Positions 8,050-14,713 of a stretch of 36,149 nucleotides of DNA are shown here, piece by piece (the stretch's first letter is position 1; each line of letters begins with the position of its first letter). Source of the DNA: Thermomicrobiaceae bacterium. GTDB taxonomy: Bacteria > Chloroflexota > Chloroflexia > Thermomicrobiales > Thermomicrobiaceae. Where the stretch lies: positions 1 to 36,149 of the forward strand of contig JADBJL010000024.1 in assembly GCA_014874455.1 (NCBI GenBank). The letters are read 5' to 3'. Both the position numbers and the translations under genes were made by a program. The notes below the pieces were generated by a model. That model worked only from the letters and a program-made list of their open reading frames with translations, was not told the origin of the DNA and searched no databases.

Positions 8050-8697
8050 ATGGAAGCGTGTCCGTCCGCACTCCTCATACCCGGCGAGCGCAGGCTCGAC
8101 CTGCCGGAACTGATCCGCGGCCGGCGCTCGGTTCGCCGGATGCGCCCTGATCCTGTCCCGCGCGAGGCGATCGAGGCGGTCATCGAGGCGGCGGCCTGGG
8201 CACCCTCGCCGCACGGGGCGCAGCCCTGGCGCTTCGTCGTCCTGACGAACCCGGAGCGCAAGCGCGAGCTGGCCGACGCGATGGCGGAGACCTGGGAGCG
8301 ACAGCTCGCGCTCGACGGACAAGACGCAGACACGATCGCCAAGCGGCTGGCCGGCTCCCAGCGGCGCCTGCTGGAGGCGCCGGCCCTGATCCTGGTCTGC
8401 CTCTACCTGGTCGACCTCGACCGCTACCCCGATCCCGAGCGCCAGGCCGCCGAGACGACGATGGCGATCCAGAGCCTAGGTGCGGCCGTGCAGAACCTGC
8501 TGCTGATGGCGTACCGGCTGGGACTGGACACCGGGTGGATGTGCGCGCCGCTCTTCTGCCCGGAGGTGGTGCGGGAGACGCTCGGGCTGTCCCCCGACCT
8601 GATCCCGCACGCGCTGATCACGCTGGGCTACGCCGCGGCCGATCCGAACCGCCGGCCGCGTCGCCCGCTCGGCGAGTTGATCGCCCGCTGGGACTGA
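8050..8697 (+). CDS. Stand-alone nitroreductase, FbiB C-terminal-like (dehydro-F420-0 reductase candidate)
   Basis: A 215-residue FMN-dependent nitroreductase-superfamily protein. The RRSVRRM segment (about 25-31) and APSPHGAQPWRFVVL (about 51-65) form the FMN site typical of the group resembling the C-terminal domain of actinobacterial FbiB. That domain reduces dehydro-F420-0 to F420-0 after PEP has been incorporated. In Actinobacteria it is fused to the glutamyl ligase; here it is free-standing. I recall stand-alone enzymes of this kind being described for Thermomicrobia. It is the last gene of the cofD-cofC-EamA run, 10 bases downstream of the transporter. Other nitroreductase activities cannot be ruled out from sequence alone. 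Confidence 0.88.
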   Translation: MEACPSALLIPGERRLDLPELIRGRRSVRRMRPDPVPREAIEAVIEAAAWAPSPHGAQPWRFVVLTNPERKRELADAMAETWERQLALDGQDADTIAKRLAGSQRRLLEAPALILVCLYLVDLDRYPDPERQAAETTMAIQSLGAAVQNLLLMAYRLGLDTGWMCAPLFCPEVVRETLGLSPDLIPHALITLGYAAADPNRRPRRPLGELIARWD

Positions 8698-8809
8698 GCA
8701 GGCACCGCCGGTGCTCGTTATCCTCGCGCCGTGGAGAGGTGAGCACCGAGCCCCGGGCGACGCTCAGGTGGACGGAGTGCGCACAGGCCAGCGAGAGGCA
8801 GCTCGGGTG

Positions 8810-9739
8810 ATGGACAGCAGGCGACTGGTACGCGCGCCACTGCTCCGTGCCGCTCTCGTCGTCCTCACGACGGTCTTCCTCGCGCTCGCAGCGTGCGCCC
8901 CAGGAACGCCGACTCCGGCGGCGTCACCGCGTTCCTCCTCTGGAGCCGCGATCGCTGGGACGCCGACGACGGCAGGTGAGGTGATGGCCCCAGCATCTTC
9001 GCCGACAGGCCAGGCCGCGATCCCGGTGTCCTCGCCGGCCGCCTCTGGAGGCGAGGCCCCTTCTCCGGCATCGAGCGCGCTCCCACCCGGTATCGCCGGA
9101 GAGCCCGCGACGGTCGTCGAGGTCATCGACGGCGACACCGTCACCGTGCAGCTCGGCGGCCGGCGCGCGGTCGTCCGGCTGATCGGCGTCGACGCGCCGG
9201 AGTCGCATGGCCCGTACACCGATCCGGAGTGCTACGCGGCCGAGGCGACAGCCACGCTGCAGAACTTGCTCGCCCGCTCGGGTGGGCAGGTCGTGCTCGA
9301 GCGCGACCGGAGCGAGGTGGATCGGTACGACCGGCTGCTGCGTTACCTGTGGGCGCCGGCCGGCGACGGCTGGGTGCTGCTGAACGAGGAGCTGGTGCGC
9401 CAGGGCGCGGCGGTTGCCCGTCGCTACCCGCCGGACGTGAAGTACGCCGAGCGGCTGGAGGCGGCCCAGCGGGAGGCCCAGGCTGCCGGGGCCGGGCTCT
9501 GGGGCGCCTGCCGGCAGCCGAGCTCGACCGCGCCGGTCGCTCCGGTGCCGATCGGGTCACCGTCTCCGAGCACCGGCACCGAGCGCCAGGGGTGCGATGC
9601 TGCCTATCCCGATGTCTGTATCCCGCCCCCGCCGCCCGATCTCGACTGCCCCGACGTGCCCTACCGGCGCTTCCGCGTGCTGCCGCCCGACCCGCACCGC
9701 TTCGACCGTGACGGCGACGGCGTCGGCTGCGAGGGCTGA
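8810..9739 (+). CDS. Secreted lipoprotein nuclease: SNase domain plus Excalibur domain
   Basis: A 309-residue protein. A hydrophobic signal ends in the lipobox LAAC with Cys29, so it should be a lipid-anchored exported protein. A Ser/Pro/Ala-rich linker (about 30-100) leads to a staphylococcal-nuclease domain (about 103-230) with VIDGDT (metal Asp), RLIGVDAPE (catalytic Arg, Asp and Glu) and DRYDRLLRYLW. A second Pro-rich linker leads to a C-terminal Excalibur calcium-binding-type motif ending DRDGDGVGCEG. It probably degrades extracellular nucleic acid. The ATG at 8810 is chosen for its position at the signal peptide, with GAGAGG upstream; earlier in-frame starts would add non-signal sequence. 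It follows the F420 operon by 112 bases. Confidence 0.92.
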   Translation: MDSRRLVRAPLLRAALVVLTTVFLALAACAPGTPTPAASPRSSSGAAIAGTPTTAGEVMAPASSPTGQAAIPVSSPAASGGEAPSPASSALPPGIAGEPATVVEVIDGDTVTVQLGGRRAVVRLIGVDAPESHGPYTDPECYAAEATATLQNLLARSGGQVVLERDRSEVDRYDRLLRYLWAPAGDGWVLLNEELVRQGAAVARRYPPDVKYAERLEAAQREAQAAGAGLWGACRQPSSTAPVAPVPIGSPSPSTGTERQGCDAAYPDVCIPPPPPDLDCPDVPYRRFRVLPPDPHRFDRDGDGVGCEG

Positions 9740-9817
9740 GTGCCCCGCGCCTTGCCCTATCTGGTGGCATCGGCGAGCATAGGGGAGAGCGAGCCTCTCT
9801 TTTCGCGCGAGGCAGGG

Positions 9818-10738
9818 ATGGAACGGAGCGCGTTCGAGCTCGAGCCGATCGCACCCTTCCGGCTCGACCTGACAGTCTGGATCCTGCGCCGCCGTCCGGA
9901 CAACGTCGTCGACCGCTGGGACGGCTGGGTCTACCGGCGCGTACTGGTGCTCGACGGCGAGCCGGTTGAGGTGGCCGCCCGGCAGCTCGGGCCGGTGGAT
10001 GCCCCGCGGCTGGCGGTGGAGCTCGCCGCCGGGCGCCTGCCGGCCGGGGCCGAGGAGCGCGCTGGCGAGCTGCTGGCCCGGATGCTGGGGCTTGGGGTCG
10101 ACCTCGGGGGCTTCTATCGGCTCGCCGCCGGAGACCAGCGGCTGCGCGCGCTGGTCGAGCGCTTCCGCGGCGCCAAGCCGACCTGCTACCCGACCGTCTT
10201 CGAGGCGCTGGTGAACGCCATCGCCTGCCAGCAGGTCACGCTCAGCCTGGGTATCCAGATCCTGAACCGGCTGGCGCTCGCGCACGGCCTCCGTTATGAA
10301 GACGGGGACGGCTCGTACCCGGCCTTCCCGTGCCCGGATCAACTGGTGGGGCTGCGGCCGGTGGCGCTGCGAGCGCTCGGCTTCAGCCGGCAGAAGGCCG
10401 AAGCGATCCTCTCGCTGGCCGAGGGGCTGGTGGCCGGCGATCTCAGCCTCGACGATCTCGAGCGACTCGACGACGCGGCAGCGCAGGAGCGGTTACGCGC
10501 GCTGCGGGGCGTCGGACGCTGGACAGCCGAGTACGTGCTGCTGCGTGGCCTGGGGCGACTGCACGTGTTCCCCGGCGACGACGTGGGTGGCCAGCGGAAT
10601 CTCCGGCGGTGGCTGGGTCTCGACGGGCCACTGAGTTACGAGCGCGTGCGGGAGACCCTGGAGCCCTGGCGGGCATACAGCGGCCTGATCTACTACCACC
10701 TGCTGCTGCAGCGGCTCGCGGAGCGGGGCGTACTGTGA
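9818..10738 (+). CDS. AlkA-like DNA-3-methyladenine glycosylase
   Basis: A 306-residue HhH-GPD base-excision glycosylase. The helix-hairpin-helix segment LRGVGRWTAEYVLLRGLG (about 228-246) and the following FPGDDVG, whose second Asp (about residue 255) matches the catalytic Asp of E. coli AlkA, are clear. The N-terminal region is like the AlkA beta-domain. It should remove alkylated purines from DNA. The ATG at 9818 has GAGG 5 bases upstream; an earlier frame opening just after the nuclease stop would add 26 residues with no homology look. The stop overlaps the GTG of the next gene by 4 bases (GTGA). Confidence 0.9.
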   Translation: MERSAFELEPIAPFRLDLTVWILRRRPDNVVDRWDGWVYRRVLVLDGEPVEVAARQLGPVDAPRLAVELAAGRLPAGAEERAGELLARMLGLGVDLGGFYRLAAGDQRLRALVERFRGAKPTCYPTVFEALVNAIACQQVTLSLGIQILNRLALAHGLRYEDGDGSYPAFPCPDQLVGLRPVALRALGFSRQKAEAILSLAEGLVAGDLSLDDLERLDDAAAQERLRALRGVGRWTAEYVLLRGLGRLHVFPGDDVGGQRNLRRWLGLDGPLSYERVRETLEPWRAYSGLIYYHLLLQRLAERGVL

Positions 10739-11283
10739 CCGGCCCGGATGATTCGCCTCGAGAAGGGCTCGTCATCTTCACCATTGGCCACTCGACGCGC
10801 CCGCTGGAGGAGTTCATCGGACTTCTCCGGGCGCATGGGGTGACGCTGCTGGCCGACGTGCGGACGGTGCCGCGCTCCCGCCGCAACCCGCAGTTCAATC
10901 GCGAGACGTTGCCGGGGGCGCTGGCGGCGGCCGGGATCGGCTACCGGCACCTGGCGGGCCTGGGCGGCTTGCGGAGGCCGCGTCCGGATTCGCCGAACCT
11001 CGCCTGGGAGCACGAGGGCTTCCGCGGCTTCGCCGACTACATGGGCACCCCCGAGTTCGAGGCGGCGCTCGACGAGCTGCTGGAGCTGGCCCGCTGGGAA
11101 CGGGTGGCGATCATGTGCGCCGAGGCGGTGCCCTGGCGCTGTCACCGCTCGTTGATCGCCGACGCGCTGGTGGCTCGCGGGGTGAGGGTGGAGCACATCC
11201 TCGGCCCGGCCCGTCGCCAGCCGCACACGCTGACCCGCTTCGCTCGCGTCGAGGGCGGGCGGGTCGTCTACCCGGCGACCTGA
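10735..11283 (+). CDS. DUF488 family protein
   Basis: A 182-residue DUF488 protein. The start FTIGHSTRPLEEFIGLL, the LLADVRTVPRSRRNPQFN segment and the C-terminal MCAEAVPWRCHRSLIADAL with its Cys/His pair are the family signature. The biochemical role of the family is not settled. The GTG at 10735 overlaps the glycosylase stop by 4 bases, with GGAGCGGGG upstream, so the two are likely co-translated. This pairing suggests, without proving, a link to DNA damage or nucleotide handling. It converges on the lipoprotein gene with a 20-bp gap and no obvious terminator hairpin. Confidence 0.88.
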   Translation: MTGPDDSPREGLVIFTIGHSTRPLEEFIGLLRAHGVTLLADVRTVPRSRRNPQFNRETLPGALAAAGIGYRHLAGLGGLRRPRPDSPNLAWEHEGFRGFADYMGTPEFEAALDELLELARWERVAIMCAEAVPWRCHRSLIADALVARGVRVEHILGPARRQPHTLTRFARVEGGRVVYPAT

Positions 11284-11303
11284 CGCGCGGTGCCGGGTGC
11301 GCC

Positions 11304-12056
11304 TCAGCCCCGGCTGAGCGTCCGCTCGGCGATGGCCACCACGTCAGGGTACGGGTTGTAGCCCAGCGAGGCGCCCTCGTAGCGGTAGAGCAAGTCTCCC
11401 CGGCGCACCAGCAGGACGGCGACGATGAAGGTCGTCCCATCGCTCTCGACCGTGCCCTGCAGCGCCGCTGTCTCGTCGCCGAGCGGCGGTGCGCTGACCT
11501 CGGCCAGGTGCCAGCCCTGGCGGGCTTTGGTGGCCTCGCGCTGGAAGCGGAGCGCCTCGCCGGTGGACTCTGGAGACCCGTAGCGGCTCACCTGGGCCCG
11601 GAAGATGATCATCCGCTGCAGCGCGTCGTTGATGCCCGGCGAGGGGATGGTGAACTCGCGGTAGGCGGAGCCGGCGAAGCCCCAGGCCTGGAGCCGGTCG
11701 AGGTGGGCGTTAGGATCCGGATAGTTGGCCGCGATCTCCGGCGCGGTGACGTCCGGGTCTTCGTAGTCGAGCGCGAAGCCAGCCGGGAGGTCGGCCAGCC
11801 CGGGCAGCCGGTCGAGCAGGCCGACCGGCGCGGGCGTGGCACCCGGCGTGGGCGGTGGGGGCGAGGGGGCGGGCGTCGGGAGCGGCAGTGGCGTGATGCC
11901 TGAGGCGGGTGCCGGCCGGGCAGCGGTAGCGGTGGCCTGGATGGCCGCGACGGCGGTGAGCTCGGCGCTGCGGGTGGCGGTCGCGGCGGGGTCGGCCGCT
12001 GGCCGGGCCTGGCAGGCGGCCAGGAGGATCGCGCTGAGCAGAAGCAGCAGGCGCAT
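11304..12056 (-). CDS. Lipoprotein of unknown function
   Basis: A 250-residue protein starting MRLLLLLSAILLAACQ, with a lipobox LAAC and lipidated Cys15. It is followed by an Ala/Thr-rich stretch and a Pro-rich linker (about residues 50-80). The remaining 165 residues form a globular domain that I do not recognise, with LPAGFALDYEDPDVTAPEI, a FTIPSPGINDALQRMIIF strand-helix stretch and a C-terminal VLLVRRGDLLYRYEGAS. The ATG at 12056 fits the signal peptide and has GAAGGG 6 bases upstream. A much longer open frame extends upstream but lacks coding character. The gene is probably monocistronic. An extracytoplasmic role is likely. Confidence 0.85.
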   Translation of the reverse strand: MRLLLLLSAILLAACQARPAADPAATATRSAELTAVAAIQATATAARPAPASGITPLPLPTPAPSPPPPTPGATPAPVGLLDRLPGLADLPAGFALDYEDPDVTAPEIAANYPDPNAHLDRLQAWGFAGSAYREFTIPSPGINDALQRMIIFRAQVSRYGSPESTGEALRFQREATKARQGWHLAEVSAPPLGDETAALQGTVESDGTTFIVAVLLVRRGDLLYRYEGASLGYNPYPDVVAIAERTLSRG

Positions 12057-12186
12057 CGTCGCCCTTCCGACGTCGGGGTACAGCCACACCGGCTGCCATC
12101 TTATCGCGCGGGGCGCGCCCGCCCATACCCGAGCTGCGGCACTTACTCTCACTCGCCTAGCTATTCGGCCACTGGTGTCCGACGAT

Positions 12187-13266
12187 TCATGGAGCCTGCT
12201 GGCCGGATCTCGCTGCTGAGGCTTCCAGATGCAGGTGCAGGTACTTGCGGGCGAGGTAGAGTGCCTGATCGGCCGGTAGCGCATCCTCGGCAACCTGCTC
12301 CCCGTGGAAAAGCCTGTCCCTGATTCGCTTTACCTCCTTCATAGTTTCAAGATCTCTGTCGGCTTCATTAGGAGCGAGCTGGACCGCGCTGGCGGCGAAC
12401 TTTTCATTCAGACTGTACTTATCTTCCATCACATCTCGTATCCGCTCGAGAAAAGTTCTCAGAGCAGCTTGTGGCTCCTCACCAAGCAAACGTTCGAAGA
12501 AGTGCCGCTCGTACTCAGGGAACAGCTTATTGATTAAGATTTCGAGCGCTGCCCATGCAGCAAGAAATGCACGAAGCCGATCCTCGCGAGTCTCCTGGGC
12601 GGCTCGCAGTAGTTGCTGAACACGCTGGAGTTGACTATCTGCTGACAACAACATATAGTAGTTGATGGTAGTTTTCTCTATTCCCGTTGGGATGGGCTTT
12701 AGTATCGATAGAGATGCCGTTCCGTGGCTGGTGAGGGCATAGACGGGTTTCCCATCGGGTCGTTCGAACACGACGGAGTCGTGTACCTTCCGCATCGTCT
12801 CGATATTCTCGATGCTCAGGATGACGGCGTTCACGGCTGCTGTTACGGCAGGGCGGAATCGTTCACGAATGGTATCCTTGTCTACCGCGTCGAGGCAGAG
12901 GACGAACGATTCGTTTTCTCTACAATGATCAGCCTCCAAGAATTCAAGTTCACTCTCCGCCTCCATAGTGATAACGAGTGCCGGAGTGTTACCAAGCTTT
13001 TGCTTGCGCTCCGCTCGGATCTGCTCAACCCAGGCAGCGATTCCATCCTCGATATCGTCTGGCCAGGGAATACCACGGAAGATGAAATCGAGAATCATCG
13101 CGCCGAGAGCTGCAGCGCGGTCCCCATGCAGGGTGTATCGATCCAGGTCCAGCGTGAGGACGGCTCGGACGCCGCGCCCGGGGTCGTTGATCAGCTCGAG
13201 GTCTCCGTCTTCCGGAGCTAGCTGAATGCCGGTAATTCCCCAAACGGCTGTATATTTTGCTTTCAC
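12187..13266 (-). CDS. HEPN-domain protein (Apea-like), possible RNase
   Basis: A 359-residue protein. The C-terminal third (about 225-350) looks like an Apea-like HEPN domain: AAWAALEILINKLFPEYE, then a helical region, then RIRDRLFHGE, whose Arg316 and His321 match the R-x4-6-H catalytic motif of HEPN ribonucleases. The N-terminal two thirds are mixed alpha/beta and I do not recognise them. Base composition is clearly lower in GC than in neighbouring genes, suggesting later acquisition. The GTG at 13266 has GGAGGA 8 bases upstream, and a good promoter lies at 13332-13360. No partner antitoxin or nuclease gene adjoins it. Many HEPN proteins act in defence or toxin systems; here that remains inference. 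Confidence 0.75.
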   Translation of the reverse strand: MKAKYTAVWGITGIQLAPEDGDLELINDPGRGVRAVLTLDLDRYTLHGDRAAALGAMILDFIFRGIPWPDDIEDGIAAWVEQIRAERKQKLGNTPALVITMEAESELEFLEADHCRENESFVLCLDAVDKDTIRERFRPAVTAAVNAVILSIENIETMRKVHDSVVFERPDGKPVYALTSHGTASLSILKPIPTGIEKTTINYYMLLSADSQLQRVQQLLRAAQETREDRLRAFLAAWAALEILINKLFPEYERHFFERLLGEEPQAALRTFLERIRDVMEDKYSLNEKFAASAVQLAPNEADRDLETMKEVKRIRDRLFHGEQVAEDALPADQALYLARKYLHLHLEASAARSGQQAP

Positions 13267-13331
13267 GACGCGTTTCCTCCGGAGTGCTCACCTTGCCGGC
13301 ATCGGTCTCTGTGGCAACGGTACTCTCTAGA

Positions 13332-13360
13332 ATTGTATAGCCTGGACTCGTGAATAACAA
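13332..13360 (-). promoter_or_regulatory. Promoter for the HEPN-domain gene
   Basis: On the minus strand TTGTTA (plus-strand 13355-13360), 17 bp, TACAAT (plus-strand 13332-13337). It is one of the best sigma-70-type matches in the window. The start would be near 13325, giving a leader of about 60 bases. The stretch is AT-rich relative to the surroundings. Confidence 0.65.
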
Positions 13361-13502
13361 GTAATCGGTTGTACGGCCGGCGCTGCGGGTTCTTCGGGAA
13401 GCAGCAGGACGGAGATAGCACCCCGACTAGGAGAGCAGCGGGCGACGGCAGATGACTATCCAACGCATCGCGGGAGTGTATGAGACCTCACCCTATCGCG
13501 CT

Positions 13503-13530
13503 GTAGGGGCGACCGGCCGGTCGCCCCTAC
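13503..13530. repeat. 28-bp perfect palindrome, REP-like
   Basis: A perfect palindrome whose left arm is GTAGGGGCGACCGG and whose right arm is its exact complement. The two 14-base arms have no spacer. Very similar GTAGGGGCGACC palindromes are familiar as dispersed intergenic repeats in several bacterial groups, so this is probably one copy of a REP-like family. No U-run follows, so a terminator role is not supported. Confidence 0.8.
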
Positions 13531-13696
13531 CGGGTATTTCGCCCACCCTCGGCGATAGGGAGATCGCTAGCTGAGGGATAAGGCGCGGCCCCTGCCGTAG
13601 GCGTGCCGACAGCAAGCCGCACTTCAGTCATCGCTGGCGGGTGGCTCTCCACTCACTTGGAGGGTTTGGCGTGACATCGGCACTGTGCGGCTCGTC

Positions 13697-13735
13697 GCCC
13701 TCGGTCACCGGACGCCGAGGGCTTCACCGAAGCCC
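13697..13735. repeat. Two overlapping hairpins sharing one arm
   Basis: GCCCTCGG (13697-13704) pairs with CCGAGGGC (13715-13722) around a 10-base loop. GGGCTTC (13719-13725) pairs with GAAGCCC (13729-13735) around a 3-base loop. The hairpins overlap at 13719-13722, so they cannot both form. No adjacent gene start makes an attenuator role evident. Confidence 0.55.
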
Positions 13736-14001
13736 CTCCTCCGCCATACGGGGCCGGGGGTCTCCTGCTACATTATTATGTCGACCTGAGACTACCTCTC
13801 GGACAGCACCTCTTCAGCCAGCGCCCGCACGACGGTGTGGTGTTCACTCCAAGCGCGCCAGACCTGCTCGGCCCCGTGCCGCACGGGCCCTTGCACGAGT
13901 GCGCGGCTCGCCCGTTGTGACCCGCTTGGCCCGGCCGACGTTGATGCCGTGGATCAACGCGCCCCTGCGATCATTGCCCACCTGGCTACCCTCCGCCTTG
14001 A

Positions 14002-14520
14002 TCAACAGCCGGCCTGGGCGAACTCGGGCGCGTAGCGCACCAGCCCTTCCACCCCGTGTAGCGCGCCCGGCTGCAACTCCAGCGCCATGAAAGCGTCGCC
14101 CGCCCCGTACTCGTTGCTCAGCCGATAGGTGCTCGCCGGCACGAAGCCGAACCGCCGGTAATACCGCGGATCGCCGAGCAGCACCACGAAGCCGTAGCCG
14201 CTCTCCCGGCAGGTTTCCAGCCCCTCGCGTATCAGCCGGGAGCCGATGCCTCGCCGCTGGTACGCGGGTAGGACACCGATCGGCCCGAGCGCGAGCGCCC
14301 GTCTTGGCATGGCGGGCGCAGGGACGATCGTGACCGGCGAGAACGCCACATGGCCGACGATCAGCCCGTCGGACACCGCGACCAGCGAGAAGGCCATCCT
14401 GCCCGCCCGGCGGAGCAGTTCCACCAGATGCGCCTCGTTAGGGCTCGGGTAGAACGCCTGCTGGTGAACTGTCCGGATGGCAGCGCTCTCCTCTGGCCGC
14501 TCGGCACGGATCTCGGTCAT
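14002..14520 (-). CDS. GNAT-family N-acetyltransferase
   Basis: A 172-residue GNAT acetyltransferase. The acetyl-CoA-binding core is LGPIGVLPAYQRRGIGSRLI with the Q-R-R-G-I-G pyrophosphate loop (about 79-98), followed by GFVVLLGDPRYYRRFGFVPA, as in YhbS-type enzymes. The length fits a single-domain member. The substrate is unknown. The ATG at 14520 has GGAGGG about 10 bases upstream. The gene is divergent from the thiamine-diphosphate enzyme with a 193-bp spacer that carries the latter's promoter. Confidence 0.9.
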   Translation of the reverse strand: MTEIRAERPEESAAIRTVHQQAFYPSPNEAHLVELLRRAGRMAFSLVAVSDGLIVGHVAFSPVTIVPAPAMPRRALALGPIGVLPAYQRRGIGSRLIREGLETCRESGYGFVVLLGDPRYYRRFGFVPASTYRLSNEYGAGDAFMALELQPGALHGVEGLVRYAPEFAQAGC

Positions 14521-14642
14521 GACCGCCTATCCCTCCAGCGATCGGCTCAGCGCGGGTGCTCCTCAACGGCCGGTTCCGCAAAGGGGGCCGCCCGTCGTGT
14601 CCACGACCCCGAGTATGGCCGAACCGTCGCCGGGCAGCACGC

Positions 14643-14671
14643 TTGACCAGGCAATGACGCGAGCCTACACT
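14643..14671 (+). promoter_or_regulatory. Promoter for the thiamine-diphosphate enzyme gene
   Basis: TTGACC (14643-14648), 17 bp, TACACT (14666-14671). Transcription would start near 14678. This decides the gene start: an in-frame ATG at 14654 lies within the promoter spacer and cannot be in the transcript, so ATG 14714 is used. Confidence 0.65.
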
Positions 14672-14713
14672 GGCCTGGATGCAGGCCAGCCTACAGAGTT
14701 ATCGGGGGCGGCG

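Larger units (their letters stand above)
13267..14001. other. 735-bp stretch without a convincing gene
   Basis: Apart from the HEPN promoter, this stretch holds a 28-bp perfect palindrome (13503-13530) and two overlapping hairpins (13697-13735). Reading frames here have irregular composition and no recognisable domain. On the minus strand, 13800-14000 contains short coding-like runs split between frames (for example VWRAWSEHHTVVRALAEEVL in one and ALIHGINVGRAKRV in another), which may be remains of a decayed gene. I cannot identify it. Confidence 0.5.

Noticed and set aside
6375-8342. 655-codon minus-strand open frame opposite cofC and the EamA gene
   Set aside because: Low-complexity Arg/Gln/Ser-rich sequence with no domain, antisense to two well-supported genes.
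11284-11303. Short convergent gap considered as a bidirectional terminator
   Set aside because: Only 20 bp with no stable hairpin or T-run.
13641-14090. 149-codon plus-strand frame in the gene-poor stretch
   Set aside because: Composition is Arg/Pro/Ser-rich and domain-free, and it runs into the GNAT gene on the other strand.
14654-14713. Upstream in-frame starts for the thiamine-diphosphate enzyme
   Set aside because: ATG 14654 lies between the -35 and -10 boxes, so it cannot be transcribed from that promoter.
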